Shown: positions 16,548 through 25,686, counted from the stretch's first letter. The stretch: DNA of 51,767 nucleotides from Myxococcota bacterium (GCA_030748735.1 JASMLK010000016.1:1-51767); one strand, 5' to 3'. Notes: generated by a model not told the origin, from the letters alone. Program-made: numbers and translations.

Positions 16548-17750
16548 TCAACGAATCGCGCCGTCGGTCTTCAATCGGTCGATGCGCTCGGCGTCGACGC
16601 CGAGTTCGCCAAGGACCTCGTCCGTGTGCTCACCGAGCCGCGGAGCATGACGCGTGATCTGCGCCGGCGTTCGGTCGAAGCGAATCGGCGGCGCGAGGTA
16701 CTTCACCGTGCCGAAGCGGGGGTCCTCGAGATCGACCACACACCCGCGATGCTGCACGTGAGGATCGGCAAGGAAGTCGTCGATGTCGTTGACCGGAGCG
16801 AAAGGCGCCCCCTCGCGGCGTGCCGCTTCGAGGAACTCCGCGGTGGGATGCTTGCGGACTTCTTCGTCGAGCAGGGGAACGAGCTCGAGCCAGTTGGCGA
16901 AGCGCTCGGCCATCACGGCAAAGCGCGGATCTTCGGCGAGGTCGGGGCGACCGATCACGCGACACAGTCCCGCGTACTGCGCGTCCTGGATGATCAGGCC
17001 AACGACGTAGCCATCGGCCGTTTGCCAACTGCGGAAGAAGTCCCGCCCCACACTGACGTCGTTTCGCAGCGGCGGGAAGGATCGTTCCATCATGGGCTCG
17101 GTGAGCGAAAACGCGCTGAAGGCATCGATCATGGCGACCTCGACGTGCTGCCCGCGGCCTTCGGGGTCTCGCTCGCGGGCAAGCGACGCTGCAAGCACCG
17201 CGCTGATCGCCGTCATCGCCGTCGACTTGTCTGCAACGGCTCCCTGGATCAGTTCGGGCGCTCCATCACCACCTTGTTCGGGCATGCGCCCCGTCAGGCC
17301 CTGAAGCACCTGGTCATACGCCGGGAGCTGCGCGTACGGTCCATCGCTCCCGAAGCCGTTGATCGCGACATAGATGAGCCCCGGGTTCCGTTCGGCCAGT
17401 ACGTCGTAGCCCAGGCCGAGACGCTCCATCACGTCGGGGCGGAAGTTCTCGACCACGACATCGAACTCCGGGACGACATCGAGCACCAGCTCGCGCCCCG
17501 CGTCGCTCTTGAGATCGACGACGATGCTGCGCTTGTTGCGATTGAACTGCGCGAGGAACCCCGAGAAACCCGGTTCTCGAAACGGTGCGCCGCTGTAGCG
17601 ACACGAGTCGCCGAACTGCGATTCGACCTTCACGATGTCGGCGCCGAGGTCACCCAACATCTGGGTGCACATGGGCCCCGAGATCACGGTCGTGAAGTCG
17701 AGCACGCGAAGTCCCGCACAAGGTCCGGCCGATCGCTTCGATCCACTCAT
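16548..17750 (-). CDS. CaiB/BaiF family III CoA-transferase
   Basis: The 400-aa protein has the family III N-terminus (LDFTTVISGPMCTQMLGDLG, ADIVKVES), the FNRNKRSIVVDLKSDAGR segment, VENFRPDVMERLGLGYDVL and the C-terminal APRLGEHTDEVLGELGV. It is the third gene of a minus-strand operon: dehydrogenase (18352-19218), TetR (17747-18355) and this gene, joined by 4-bp ATGA overlaps. It would activate a carboxylic acid to its CoA thioester for the dehydrogenase or the divergent aldehyde dehydrogenase pathway. Expression is probably controlled by the operon's own TetR through the palindrome at 19267. Confidence 0.93.
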   Translation of the reverse strand: MSGSKRSAGPCAGLRVLDFTTVISGPMCTQMLGDLGADIVKVESQFGDSCRYSGAPFREPGFSGFLAQFNRNKRSIVVDLKSDAGRELVLDVVPEFDVVVENFRPDVMERLGLGYDVLAERNPGLIYVAINGFGSDGPYAQLPAYDQVLQGLTGRMPEQGGDGAPELIQGAVADKSTAMTAISAVLAASLARERDPEGRGQHVEVAMIDAFSAFSLTEPMMERSFPPLRNDVSVGRDFFRSWQTADGYVVGLIIQDAQYAGLCRVIGRPDLAEDPRFAVMAERFANWLELVPLLDEEVRKHPTAEFLEAARREGAPFAPVNDIDDFLADPHVQHRGCVVDLEDPRFGTVKYLAPPIRFDRTPAQITRHAPRLGEHTDEVLGELGVDAERIDRLKTDGAIR

Positions 17751-18355
17751 GAGAGATTTCCTTCTCGCTCGAGGTCGTTGACCAGGGTTTCGATCAAATA
17801 GCGGAGGTGGCGTTCCCGCCCGCGCGCGTTTCCCCTCTCGAGGTTCTGCGTCGTCGCCAGCCCCGTGAATACCGCGACTGCGTAGAGCATGACATCCCGC
17901 GTCGCCTGGTCGCGCGGATTGCTTTCCGGGAACCAGCGCCCCCAGATGCGCTGCCAGCCGCCGAGCATGAGTTCCTGCCAGGGCGATTCGACTTCAGCGG
18001 GCAGATTCAACAGGATCTCGAAGGTCGACTGGTAACGCGCGCTGCCGAAGTGGAGCCAGGCGCGCTCGACGAACAGCGTCACGCGCTTTTCGAGTTCGAG
18101 TTCTTCGGGGGCTTCGCCGACGACTTCGGAAAAGTGCTCGAACGACGCTTCGAGAACGGCTGCGAGAATGCCCTCCTTGTCGCCGAAGTGGTGCTGCACA
18201 GCTCCCCAGGTGACGCCGGCACGCTTGGAAATCTCGCTCGCGGTCGTGCGCGCGAACCCGACTTGGGCGACGGCGTCGACGACCGCCTTCATGACGCGTT
18301 CGCGCGTTTCCGCCGTGCGCTCCGCGTGCGTGCGCCGCTCGCGCGCGGGACTCAC
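17747..18355 (-). CDS. TetR/AcrR family transcriptional regulator
   Basis: The 202-aa protein carries the HTH (ARTTASEISKRAGVTWGAVQ then HHFGDKEGIL) after a basic lead RRTHAERTAETRERV. The ATG overlaps the stop of the upstream dehydrogenase by 4 bp, and its own stop overlaps the next ATG by 4 bp, so it is translated as part of the operon. This is the arrangement of an autoregulated repressor. The obvious target is the palindrome between this operon and the aldehyde dehydrogenase gene. An acyl-CoA or aldehyde effector is plausible by context only. Confidence 0.92.
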   Translation of the reverse strand: MSPARERRTHAERTAETRERVMKAVVDAVAQVGFARTTASEISKRAGVTWGAVQHHFGDKEGILAAVLEASFEHFSEVVGEAPEELELEKRVTLFVERAWLHFGSARYQSTFEILLNLPAEVESPWQELMLGGWQRIWGRWFPESNPRDQATRDVMLYAVAVFTGLATTQNLERGNARGRERHLRYLIETLVNDLEREGNLS

Positions 18356-19218
18356 CGACGCCCCTCGTCTTCGACGCCGTACAACCGCGCCATCGACTGC
18401 GACACCAGCCCGCCGACGGGCAGCGCCACCCCGTGCTTGCGCGCCAGATTGAGCGCCCAGGCGAGGTCCTTTTCGGCGATGTTCATGTGGTTGCGCATCA
18501 GCGCCTGGAAGGGTTCGCTCGCGCGCGCTTCGGGCGGCAGCTTATGCCCCGTCATGAACTGCAACATCATGTCCGTCAGCTGGCCGTTCGACTTGCCGGC
18601 CGCTTCGAGCACTTCGACCGGTAGGTCGATCGCTCGCGCGAGGGTCAACGACTCGTAGGCCGCAGCCCACTGGATGTAGGTGATGAGGTTGATGCAGAGC
18701 TTCACCTTGGCGCCATTGCCGAGATCGCCGGCGTGGATGACCGGCACCTCGCTCGTCGCCTCGAAGTAGGGTCGCGCTCTGTCGAGGGCGGCTTCGGGGC
18801 CGCCGACCAGGTACGTGATCTGTTTGACCTTGGCGCGCGCTTCACCACCCGTCACGCACGCGTCCATCACCATGACGCCCTTTTCCTTCGCAGCGGCAGC
18901 GATTTCGTCGGCGGTTTCGGGAAGCACCGTGCTGTGGATCAAGATCACGCCGCCGCTCGACATGCCTTCGAGCAACCCGTCGTCGCCAAGAACGACGGTG
19001 AGTACGTGGCGATCTTCGGGAACGCAGATCCCGACGACGTCGGCCTGCTCGCCAACCTCGCGCGGCGACTTCGCCGCCTTCGCTCCATCGGCCACGAGTT
19101 CCTGGACCGGCTCTTCGACGACGTCGTAGACCGTGGTGTCGAAACCCGCGGGCGCGAGATGCGCCGCGATGGGCTTGCCCTGGTTGCCGAGCCCGATGAA
19201 GCCAACACGCAGTGACAT
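18352..19218 (-). CDS. NAD(P)-dependent beta-hydroxyacid dehydrogenase (HIBADH family)
   Basis: The 288-aa protein opens with MSLRVGFIGLGNQGKPIAAH, the dinucleotide-binding GxGxxG of the 3-hydroxyisobutyrate dehydrogenase family. The substrate motif is DACVTGGEARAK (family form DAPVSGG) and the catalytic Lys lies in GNGAKVKLCINL. The C-terminal helical domain ends with KDLAWALNLARKHGVALPV. It oxidises a 3-hydroxy acid or reduces the semialdehyde. The start is the ATG at 19218 with GAGGAG upstream. It is the first gene of the operon with TetR and CoA-transferase and starts 156 bp from the divergent aldehyde dehydrogenase, which may use the semialdehyde product. Confidence 0.92.
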   Translation of the reverse strand: MSLRVGFIGLGNQGKPIAAHLAPAGFDTTVYDVVEEPVQELVADGAKAAKSPREVGEQADVVGICVPEDRHVLTVVLGDDGLLEGMSSGGVILIHSTVLPETADEIAAAAKEKGVMVMDACVTGGEARAKVKQITYLVGGPEAALDRARPYFEATSEVPVIHAGDLGNGAKVKLCINLITYIQWAAAYESLTLARAIDLPVEVLEAAGKSNGQLTDMMLQFMTGHKLPPEARASEPFQALMRNHMNIAEKDLAWALNLARKHGVALPVGGLVSQSMARLYGVEDEGRR

Positions 19219-19266
19219 GATGCAGCGCTCCTCTGTAGATCTTCGCCGAAACCGGCAAGCTATCAC

Positions 19267-19294
19267 AATTTACGTTGCAGCTGCATGGTAAATT
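19267..19294. promoter_or_regulatory. 28-bp palindrome, probable TetR operator
   Basis: In the divergent intergenic region lies an inverted repeat with outer arms AATTTAC (19267-19273) and GTAAATT (19288-19294) and an inner perfect palindrome TGCAGCTGCA. Only the two bases on each side between the arms do not pair. The segment is AT-richer than its surroundings and lies midway between the two starts. A TetR gene sits in the leftward operon. The length fits an operator bound by one or two TetR dimers and would control both directions. Confidence 0.7.
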
Positions 19295-19374
19295 ACCTAG
19301 CTTGCGCCGCCACGGTCGAGTTCGAAGGCGATGCATACGCCCTTCCACCCCCTTCAAGTGATTCGAGGTAGTCG

Positions 19375-20865
19375 ATGGCCCTCCCGCCCCTTGCACCCGA
19401 AACCCGCAACCTGATCGACGGTGCGCTCTGCGACGCGAGCAACGGCAACACCTTCGACAACGTGAACCCGGCCACGGGCGAAACGCTCGGCGTGGCGGCG
19501 GACGGTACGAAGGACGACATGCTGCGCGCCATCGAAGCAGCGCGCCGCGCGTTCGATGAAACGGACTGGTCGCTCGACCACGACTTCCGCAAGAAGTGCC
19601 TTCATCAACTCTACGAAGGCCTGCTCGAAGAAAAGGAACAGCTGCGTTCGATCGTGGTGCAGGAAGCCGGGGCCCCGCTTTCGCTGACGTCCTACATGCA
19701 CGTCGACGACCCGATCGAAATGATGAAGTACTGGGCGGACCTCGCCGCTTCGTACGAATACGAAACGCGCATGAAGGACGTGCCCTTCCTCGGACGCGAC
19801 CAGGGCCGGCTGCTGCGCCGCGAAGCCGCGGGTGTCGTGGGGGCGATCACGCCGTGGAACGTCCCGCTCTATCTGAACATCGCGAAGATCGGCCCCATCC
19901 TCGCATCGGGTTGCACGACGGTGCTGAAGCCCGCACCCGACACCCCCTGGTCCGCCACCCACATCGGCAAGATCGTCGTCGAAAAGACCGACATTCCGGC
20001 GGGCGTGCTCAACATCGTGGCGAGCGCCGATCACCTGACGGGCGAAATCCTGAGCAGCGACCCGCGCATCGACGTGGTGACCTTTACCGGGTCGACCGCA
20101 ACGGGTCGCCGCATCATGGAATGCGCTGCGCCGACAGTGAAGAACGTCTTCCTCGAGTTGGGGGGCAAGTCGGCGAACATCGTGCTCGACGACGTCGACC
20201 TGGCCGCAGTGCTTCCCATGGCGACCATGACCTGCGTGCACGGCGGCCAGGGCTGCGCGATCACCACCCGCTTGCTGGTGCCGCGGTCGCGCTACGACGA
20301 AGCCAAGCAGATCCTGAAAACCGCCTTCGAGGGTTGGAGCTACGGCGATCCCCAGAACCCCGCCAACCTCCAGGGTCCGCAGGTGAGCAAGCGTCAGCAG
20401 GAACGTGTGCTCGGCTACATCGAGAAGGGCAAGGAAGAAGGCGCCACCTGTCTCGTGGGCGGCGGCGTGCCGGAAGGTGACCTCGGCGAGAAAGGCGCAT
20501 TCGTGCAACCCACCCTCTTCGTCGACGTCGACCCCGACTCGACGATCGCGCAGGAAGAGATCTTCGGCCCCGTGCTCTGTGTGATTCCATACGAGGACGA
20601 CGACGATGCCGTGCGGATCGCGAACAACTCGCCGTACGGCCTTTCGGGCGCAATCCAGACCGGCGACATCCAACGCGGTGTCGACATGGCGCGGCGCATT
20701 CGCACCGGAACCATTTCGGTAGCGGGTGCCCAGTGGTTCCACGTCGACACGCCCTTTGGTGGCTACAAGCAGAGCGGTGTCGGGCGAGAAAACGGCGTAA
20801 TGGGTTTCGAGGAATTCCTCGAAACGAAGGTCATCGCCATCCCTGCCGAGGCAGAAGTCCGCTAG
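19375..20865 (+). CDS. NAD(P)+ aldehyde dehydrogenase
   Basis: The 496-aa protein is a full-length ALDH. Key residues are visible: Asn162 in ITPWNVPL, coenzyme-binding FTGSTATG (237-244), general base Glu261 in ELGGKS and nucleophile Cys294 in GGQGCAITTR. EEIFGPVLCV and PFGGYKQSGVGRENG close the family pattern. It oxidises an aldehyde or semialdehyde to an acid with NAD(P)+. GAGG precedes the ATG by 8 nt. It is divergent from the dehydrogenase/TetR/CoA-transferase operon over the probable operator, and a SnoaL-like gene follows after 56 bp. Confidence 0.96.
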   Translation: MALPPLAPETRNLIDGALCDASNGNTFDNVNPATGETLGVAADGTKDDMLRAIEAARRAFDETDWSLDHDFRKKCLHQLYEGLLEEKEQLRSIVVQEAGAPLSLTSYMHVDDPIEMMKYWADLAASYEYETRMKDVPFLGRDQGRLLRREAAGVVGAITPWNVPLYLNIAKIGPILASGCTTVLKPAPDTPWSATHIGKIVVEKTDIPAGVLNIVASADHLTGEILSSDPRIDVVTFTGSTATGRRIMECAAPTVKNVFLELGGKSANIVLDDVDLAAVLPMATMTCVHGGQGCAITTRLLVPRSRYDEAKQILKTAFEGWSYGDPQNPANLQGPQVSKRQQERVLGYIEKGKEEGATCLVGGGVPEGDLGEKGAFVQPTLFVDVDPDSTIAQEEIFGPVLCVIPYEDDDDAVRIANNSPYGLSGAIQTGDIQRGVDMARRIRTGTISVAGAQWFHVDTPFGGYKQSGVGRENGVMGFEEFLETKVIAIPAEAEVR

Positions 20866-20921
20866 TCACTTGCCCCACCGGTTCGAAAGAACCGAACCAT
20901 CCAGCAGAAAGGACGCTCCGC

Positions 20922-21482
20922 ATGCCCGCTTTCCCGAGAGACGAGTTGCAGGAAATGGTCGACCGCTGGGTCGCGGCCAACAACGACGCTGGCGCCACCG
21001 GCGACTGGTCGAAGATGAGTTCGTTCTTCGAGGAAGACGCGATCTACAGCTGGTGCACCGGCCCCAAGTGGGAATTCGTGGCCCGCGGCCGCAAGCAGAT
21101 TCACGAATGGGCTTTCGGTACCGAGATGGCCGGCCTCGAAAAGTGGACCTACCCCTACGTCCGCACGCTGATCGACGACCAGAAGGGTGAGTTCATCGGC
21201 ATCTGGCGTCAGGTTGCGCCGATCGACGACCCCGATGGCATGCCATACGAAATCCATGGCACAGGGGGAAGCTGGTTCCGCTATGCAGGCGACTTCAAGT
21301 GGGCCTGGCAGCGCGACTTCTTCGACCACGGCTGCGCCGGAGCGACCTTCGGTGCGATGGCGCACAACGGCGACCTCAACCCCACCATGCTCGAACGCAT
21401 GAAGAAGGGAAGCCGCATGCCGGGTTGGACCAGGCGCAACGAGTTCAACTGGTACGACACCTTGCTCAACCCGGAAGCCTGA
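20922..21482 (+). CDS. SnoaL/NTF2-like protein
   Basis: The 186-aa protein fits the SnoaL-like cone fold: an N-terminal helix (RDELQEMVDRWVAANNDA), FFEEDAIYSWCTGPKWEFVA and RGRKQIHEW (the typical G-x-x-x-I motif), then long beta strands EFIGIWRQVAP and SWFRYAGDFKWAWQRDFFD. Family members are isomerases, hydroxylases, dehydratases or ligand-binding proteins, and catalytic residues cannot be fixed. The ATG at 20922 has AAAGGA upstream. It is 56 bp after the aldehyde dehydrogenase and 15 bp before an epimerase-like gene, so all three are probably cotranscribed. Confidence 0.85.
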   Translation: MPAFPRDELQEMVDRWVAANNDAGATGDWSKMSSFFEEDAIYSWCTGPKWEFVARGRKQIHEWAFGTEMAGLEKWTYPYVRTLIDDQKGEFIGIWRQVAPIDDPDGMPYEIHGTGGSWFRYAGDFKWAWQRDFFDHGCAGATFGAMAHNGDLNPTMLERMKKGSRMPGWTRRNEFNWYDTLLNPEA

Positions 21483-21497
21483 GGCGGCCCGGCGCTC

Positions 21498-22520
21498 TTG
21501 GAAACCAGTGCCCCGATCCTGATTACCGGTGCAACCGGCTTCGTCGGCTTCCACACGGCGCGAACGCTGTGCGCCCGGGGGCGTCCTGTTCGTGCGCTCG
21601 TTCGCGACCGGGAGCGGGGGGAACGGCTGCTCGGCCCGATCGGCGTCGCGACCGATGCGCTCATCGAAGGCGACATGACCGACATCGAGTCGGTGCGTCG
21701 CGCCATGGAGGGATGCGCGGGGGTCGTTCACGCGGCCGCGAGTGTTTCGGTCACCGAAGGCGATGCCGACTTCTCCGAGAACATTCGGGGGACCGAGACC
21801 GTCATCGGCACCGCGTGTGAGCGGGGGCTCTACGGGATCTTCGTTTCGAGTCTGACCGCGATCTTCGATCCCACGCGTGAAATCACGGACGACGCGCCCC
21901 TGGTCGTGAGCCGCACCCGCTATGGCTTGTCGAAAGCAGAATGCGATGGCTGGGTGCGCGAACGTCAAGGCGAAGGCGCGCGCGTCGCGATCGTCTACCC
22001 ACCGGGTGTGGTCGGGCCCGACGACCCGGGCTTCAGTGAATCGCTGAAGGCGTATCGCTCTTTTCTGCGCGGTACCCTGCAGAGTTCGGGCGGCAACCAG
22101 ATGCTCGACGTGCGCGACCTCGCCGATCTCTTTGCGCGCATGATCGAAGACGAAACGACCGAGCGCATCGTCGCCGCGGGCCATTACTTCGACTGGGACG
22201 GCTTCACGGCCCTACTCGAGGGAGTAACCGGTACAAAGATCGCGCGGATCCGCGCGCCGGGCTGGGTGCTTCGCGGTGTGGCACGCGTGATGGACGTCGC
22301 CGGGTCGGTACTGAAGCGCCCGATGCCGTTGACCTTCGAAGGTGTCGAGATCGCAACGCGCTTTCCCAGGATGATCGATTCCGCTGCGATCGAGCGACTG
22401 GGCCTTTCGTGGCGCCCTCCCGAAGAGACCATCGAAGACCTCTTCCGCTGGTATCTCGAAAGCGGGAAGCTCCCGGCGAAGGCCGTCCCGCGCCTCGCCG
22501 CAGCATCCGAATCCGAATAG
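21498..22520 (+). CDS. NAD(P)-dependent epimerase/dehydratase (extended SDR)
   Basis: The 340-aa protein has the extended-SDR motif ILITGATGFVGFHTARTL near the N-terminus, a GCAGVVHAAASVSV loop, and a TRYGLSKAECDGW segment holding the catalytic Tyr and Lys (YxxxK). The C-terminal part shows LEGVTGTKI and RWYLESGKLP. It resembles dihydroflavonol-reductase or 3-beta-HSD-like enzymes. The start is TTG at 21498; a good Shine-Dalgarno box is lacking, so translation may be coupled to the SnoaL-like gene 15 bp upstream. Substrate unknown. Confidence 0.88.
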   Translation: METSAPILITGATGFVGFHTARTLCARGRPVRALVRDRERGERLLGPIGVATDALIEGDMTDIESVRRAMEGCAGVVHAAASVSVTEGDADFSENIRGTETVIGTACERGLYGIFVSSLTAIFDPTREITDDAPLVVSRTRYGLSKAECDGWVRERQGEGARVAIVYPPGVVGPDDPGFSESLKAYRSFLRGTLQSSGGNQMLDVRDLADLFARMIEDETTERIVAAGHYFDWDGFTALLEGVTGTKIARIRAPGWVLRGVARVMDVAGSVLKRPMPLTFEGVEIATRFPRMIDSAAIERLGLSWRPPEETIEDLFRWYLESGKLPAKAVPRLAAASESE

Positions 22521-22558
22521 CGCTCGACTGCACTCCGCCAAGCGAAAGGCCCCGATCG

Positions 22559-23425
22559 ATGGAGTTCTACATCGCCGTTGCGTACAACGACCCCGCCCAT
22601 TTGTGTGAGATCGCGCGCACAGCCGAAGAAGCGGGGTTCGGTGGCATCGTGGTTTCCGATCACATGATCTACCCGGGTGATCTCAAGACACCCTACCCCT
22701 ATACGAGCCATGGTCGCCCGCGTTGGGAACACGACACCCCCTGGCCCGAGCCCATGGTGGCCGTCGGCGCGATGTCGGCGGTGACGACCCGCTTGCGATT
22801 CCTTTGCAGCATCTATCTGCTCGGTCTGCGTCATCCGGTGATGGCGGCCAAGAGTGTTTCGACCGCCGCGGTCATGTCGAACAACCGGCTCACCCTGGGT
22901 GTCGGGGCGGGCTGGATGCGCGAAGAGTTCGACCTGCTCGGCGTTCCCTTCGAAAAGCGCGGCCGCCGGCTCACTGAATGCATCGAGGTCTTTCGCAAGG
23001 TGCTCGCCGGTGGTGTCGTCGAACATCACGGTGAGTTCTTCGACTTCGAACCGGTCGAGATGAGTCCGGTGCCGACGCAGACCATCCCGATCTACGGCGG
23101 CGGCACCTCGAAGCCGGCGCTACGCCGCGCGGCCGCACTCTGCGATGGCTGGGCTTCGGAGATCCAGACGACCGAAGAGCTCGACCGGATCCTGGCGGAG
23201 CTCGCAGCGCTGCGAACCGAAGCCGGTCGCGCCGCTTCACCGTTCGGTATCTGCGCGGCCCTGCGAGACGTCTACGACGCCGACGGGTACCGCGCCATGC
23301 GCGATCGAGGCGTCAGCGAACTCATCACCGTCCCCTGGCTCTTCTACGGCGACGGCACGCAGTCGTGCGAACAGAAATGCGATGGGATCCGGCGCTTCGC
23401 GGACGAGGTCGTGTCCAGGCTCTGA
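22559..23425 (+). CDS. LLM-class F420-type oxidoreductase (TIGR03619-like)
   Basis: The 288-aa luciferase-like protein shows MEFYIAVAYN, AEEAGFGGIVVSDHMIYPGD, TTRLRFLCSIYLLGLRHPVM and RLTLGVGAGWMREEFDLLGV, then TIPIYGGGTSKPALRRAA. The GVGAGWMREEF/LLG wording is typical of the TIGR03619 group of F420-type enzymes. The ATG at 22559 has AGCGAAAGG upstream. It follows the epimerase by 38 bp and precedes the phosphotriesterase-type gene by 89 bp. Cofactor and substrate are inferred from family only. Confidence 0.9.
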   Translation: MEFYIAVAYNDPAHLCEIARTAEEAGFGGIVVSDHMIYPGDLKTPYPYTSHGRPRWEHDTPWPEPMVAVGAMSAVTTRLRFLCSIYLLGLRHPVMAAKSVSTAAVMSNNRLTLGVGAGWMREEFDLLGVPFEKRGRRLTECIEVFRKVLAGGVVEHHGEFFDFEPVEMSPVPTQTIPIYGGGTSKPALRRAAALCDGWASEIQTTEELDRILAELAALRTEAGRAASPFGICAALRDVYDADGYRAMRDRGVSELITVPWLFYGDGTQSCEQKCDGIRRFADEVVSRL

Positions 23426-23514
23426 TGGACGCGCACCCCGGGGTTCGGCATCGTTGGTCGACAGCGTAGACCGAGTCACGAGTTCGACCGCGCCCCCTTC
23501 GACCGGAGGACACC

Positions 23515-24507
23515 ATGAGCCACGACACCCTCACCACCGTCACCGGCGAGATCGCCCCGGCGGCCCTCGGCAAGACCCTGATGCACGAGCATCTCGTGAT
23601 CGGCTACCCGGGTTGGGAAAGCGACACGCCGAACCCCGGCCCCGAGCGCGACGAGCGCGTCGCACGCTGCGTCGACCGGATCGCCGAGTTGCAGGACCTT
23701 GGCTTCTCCTCCCTGCTCGATCCGTGCCCGAATGATCTGGGCCGCGACGTCGAGCTCACGGCCAAGGTCGCGCAACAGACCGGCTTCCAGATCATCTGCG
23801 CCACCGGGTTGTACAAGCAGAGTGAAGGCGGACACCCCTACTGGCACATGGCGGGGTCGTTCGGCGACGCGGCCAGCGCCATGGCGGAACTCTTCATCAG
23901 GGAGCTCAGCGAGGGCATCGGTTCGACCGGTGTGCGAGCGGGCATCATCAAGGTGGCGACCGGTCTCGGTGAAATGACCGACTACGAGCGAACGATCTTC
24001 GAAGCCGCTGCGAAGGCCTCCGCCGAAACCGGCGCGCCCATCACCACCCATACCGATCAGGGCACCGTCGGCGATCTGCAACAACAGGTGCTCACAGGGG
24101 CTGGCGCTGAAGCAAACCGCATCGTGATCGGCCATTCGTGCGGTACCGCGGACACCGACTACCACATGAAGATTGCTCGCGGCGGTTCATACCTCGGCTT
24201 CGATCGTTTCGGTCTCGACATGCTCCAGCCCGACGACGAGCGCGTGGCCGCGCTCGTCCGCCTCGTCGAAGGCGGCGCGGGTGACCGCATCGTCGTCTCC
24301 CACGACTCGGTCTGGTGCTGGCGTGGGCGACCATTCCCCAAGGAAGTCCAGGCCCAGATGGAAGCCACCTGGAACCCCTCCCATTTCAGCCTGCGCATCG
24401 TGCCGAAGCTCAAGGAGCGCGGCCTGAGCGAGGAGCAGATCAACGCGCTGCTCGTCGACAATCCGCGGCGCTTCTTCGCCGGCGAAAAGCTCCCGACGCT
24501 TTCCTGA
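23515..24507 (+). CDS. Phosphotriesterase-family metal-dependent hydrolase
   Basis: The 330-aa protein is a TIM-barrel amidohydrolase of the PTE/PHP-lactonase group. Metal ligands are visible in order: H24-E-H26 (LMHEHL), the lysine to be carbamylated K146 (GIIKVATG), H179 (TTHTD), H207 (IGHSCG) and D264 (SHDSV). Genuine family members are mostly lactonases or aryl-esterases. GGAGG lies 6 nt before the ATG. It is the last plus-strand gene of the unit starting at 19375, converging with the sulfotransferase-like gene. Confidence 0.93.
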   Translation: MSHDTLTTVTGEIAPAALGKTLMHEHLVIGYPGWESDTPNPGPERDERVARCVDRIAELQDLGFSSLLDPCPNDLGRDVELTAKVAQQTGFQIICATGLYKQSEGGHPYWHMAGSFGDAASAMAELFIRELSEGIGSTGVRAGIIKVATGLGEMTDYERTIFEAAAKASAETGAPITTHTDQGTVGDLQQQVLTGAGAEANRIVIGHSCGTADTDYHMKIARGGSYLGFDRFGLDMLQPDDERVAALVRLVEGGAGDRIVVSHDSVWCWRGRPFPKEVQAQMEATWNPSHFSLRIVPKLKERGLSEEQINALLVDNPRRFFAGEKLPTLS

Positions 24508-24527
24508 GGGCAGGCGAGAAGCGCTGG

Positions 24528-25682
24528 TCAGCCCCGGTCGTGGACCGCGCGATAGCGTGCGAAGCGTTCGTTGATCGACGCTTCGTCGAGCCCCCATTGC
24601 TCGAGCGTGTAGCGATGCAGAGGTGGCGCGCTCTCCTCGCGAAACGCCTCCATCTTTGCGCGCGTCTCGCTCGAAAGATCGAAGCCGAAGCGCTGATAGA
24701 TCCCCTCGATCACACCCAGCGGGTTGGCCTTGAAGTCGGGAAACGAAACGTCGTGGAAACGTTGGCGCCCGCCCTCGCCGAGTGCTTCACGTACATCGAG
24801 CGTACGCTCCACCGCCATGTGCCACAGATCGAGCGTCTCACGCCCGTACGCCTCACGTGACTCACCCGTGTTGAGGGCGTGACGCGCAGCCCAGCACAGG
24901 CTGCACACCGACGGGATCGCCTCGATGGGATCGCGATGCGTGTAGACCACGCACGCATCGGGATAGACCTCCAGGAACGCGTCGAGAGCAAAGAGATGGG
25001 TCGAGTCCTTGAGCAACCAACGCGTCTGCGGCTTCCGGGAACCGATCAGCTGTAGATTGCGCTTGTGCCGTTCGTAGACCGGAACCATGTCGCACTGCTC
25101 GAAGAAGCTGCGGTAGCCGGGAAGCGCCGTCTGCGCGAGCCAGCTCGAATGGGCGAAACTCTGCGCCGCGAGGTTCCAGCATTCGTCGACCTTCCACGCT
25201 TCCATCTTGTGGATCGCGTGGAGTTCGGGCTGGTGCTCGCGAATCATGTCGACGGAAGCGGCGCACTCGCGGTAGTCGGGGTCCTCTTCCCAGCTGTCGC
25301 GCTCAGGGCGCGGCTTCGGCGCACGGGTGAGCCAGAGTTCGAGGCCCTGGAACTGGGGATCGAGGGCAAGCATTTCCTGGAGTGCGGTGGTTCCGGTGCG
25401 CGGAAGCCCCACGATCACGAGTGGGCGCTCGATTGGATTCTCGGCGCTTTCGGGATGCGCGCGAAAACCACGCTCCGCGGTCAATCGCGCCGCCAGATGC
25501 CCCGCGATCATCCGACGAATCGCGAAGTCACCGATCGGGTTCAGCATGCTGTTTTCGTCGAGCGCGGCGAGTAGCGCCCGCAAGCCGGGGCGGAACTCGT
25601 CCGGCCCGAAGTCATCGAAGCCCGCCCGGGCGATGGCGCTTTCGAGCAGCTCGTCTTCGCTGTCTGCAAACGAACCCGTCAC
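24528..25682 (-). CDS. Sulfotransferase family protein
   Basis: The 384-aa protein has the PAPS 5'-phosphosulfate loop GLPRTGTTALQEMLA (92-106), and a 3'-phosphate-binding region around VYTHRDPIEAIPSVCSLCWA. ACVVYTHRDP is the conserved strand-Arg element. It belongs to the group often seen beside lipid-degradation genes (LLDPQFQGLELW-like text). It would transfer sulfate to a hydroxyl group or, as often proposed, is of unknown role. I chose the GTG at 25682, four bases after the stop of the DUF1214 gene on the same strand, so the pair is translationally coupled; the longer upstream frame is antisense-like. Confidence 0.88.
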   Translation of the reverse strand: MTGSFADSEDELLESAIARAGFDDFGPDEFRPGLRALLAALDENSMLNPIGDFAIRRMIAGHLAARLTAERGFRAHPESAENPIERPLVIVGLPRTGTTALQEMLALDPQFQGLELWLTRAPKPRPERDSWEEDPDYRECAASVDMIREHQPELHAIHKMEAWKVDECWNLAAQSFAHSSWLAQTALPGYRSFFEQCDMVPVYERHKRNLQLIGSRKPQTRWLLKDSTHLFALDAFLEVYPDACVVYTHRDPIEAIPSVCSLCWAARHALNTGESREAYGRETLDLWHMAVERTLDVREALGEGGRQRFHDVSFPDFKANPLGVIEGIYQRFGFDLSSETRAKMEAFREESAPPLHRYTLEQWGLDEASINERFARYRAVHDRG

Positions 25683-25686
25683 TGCG

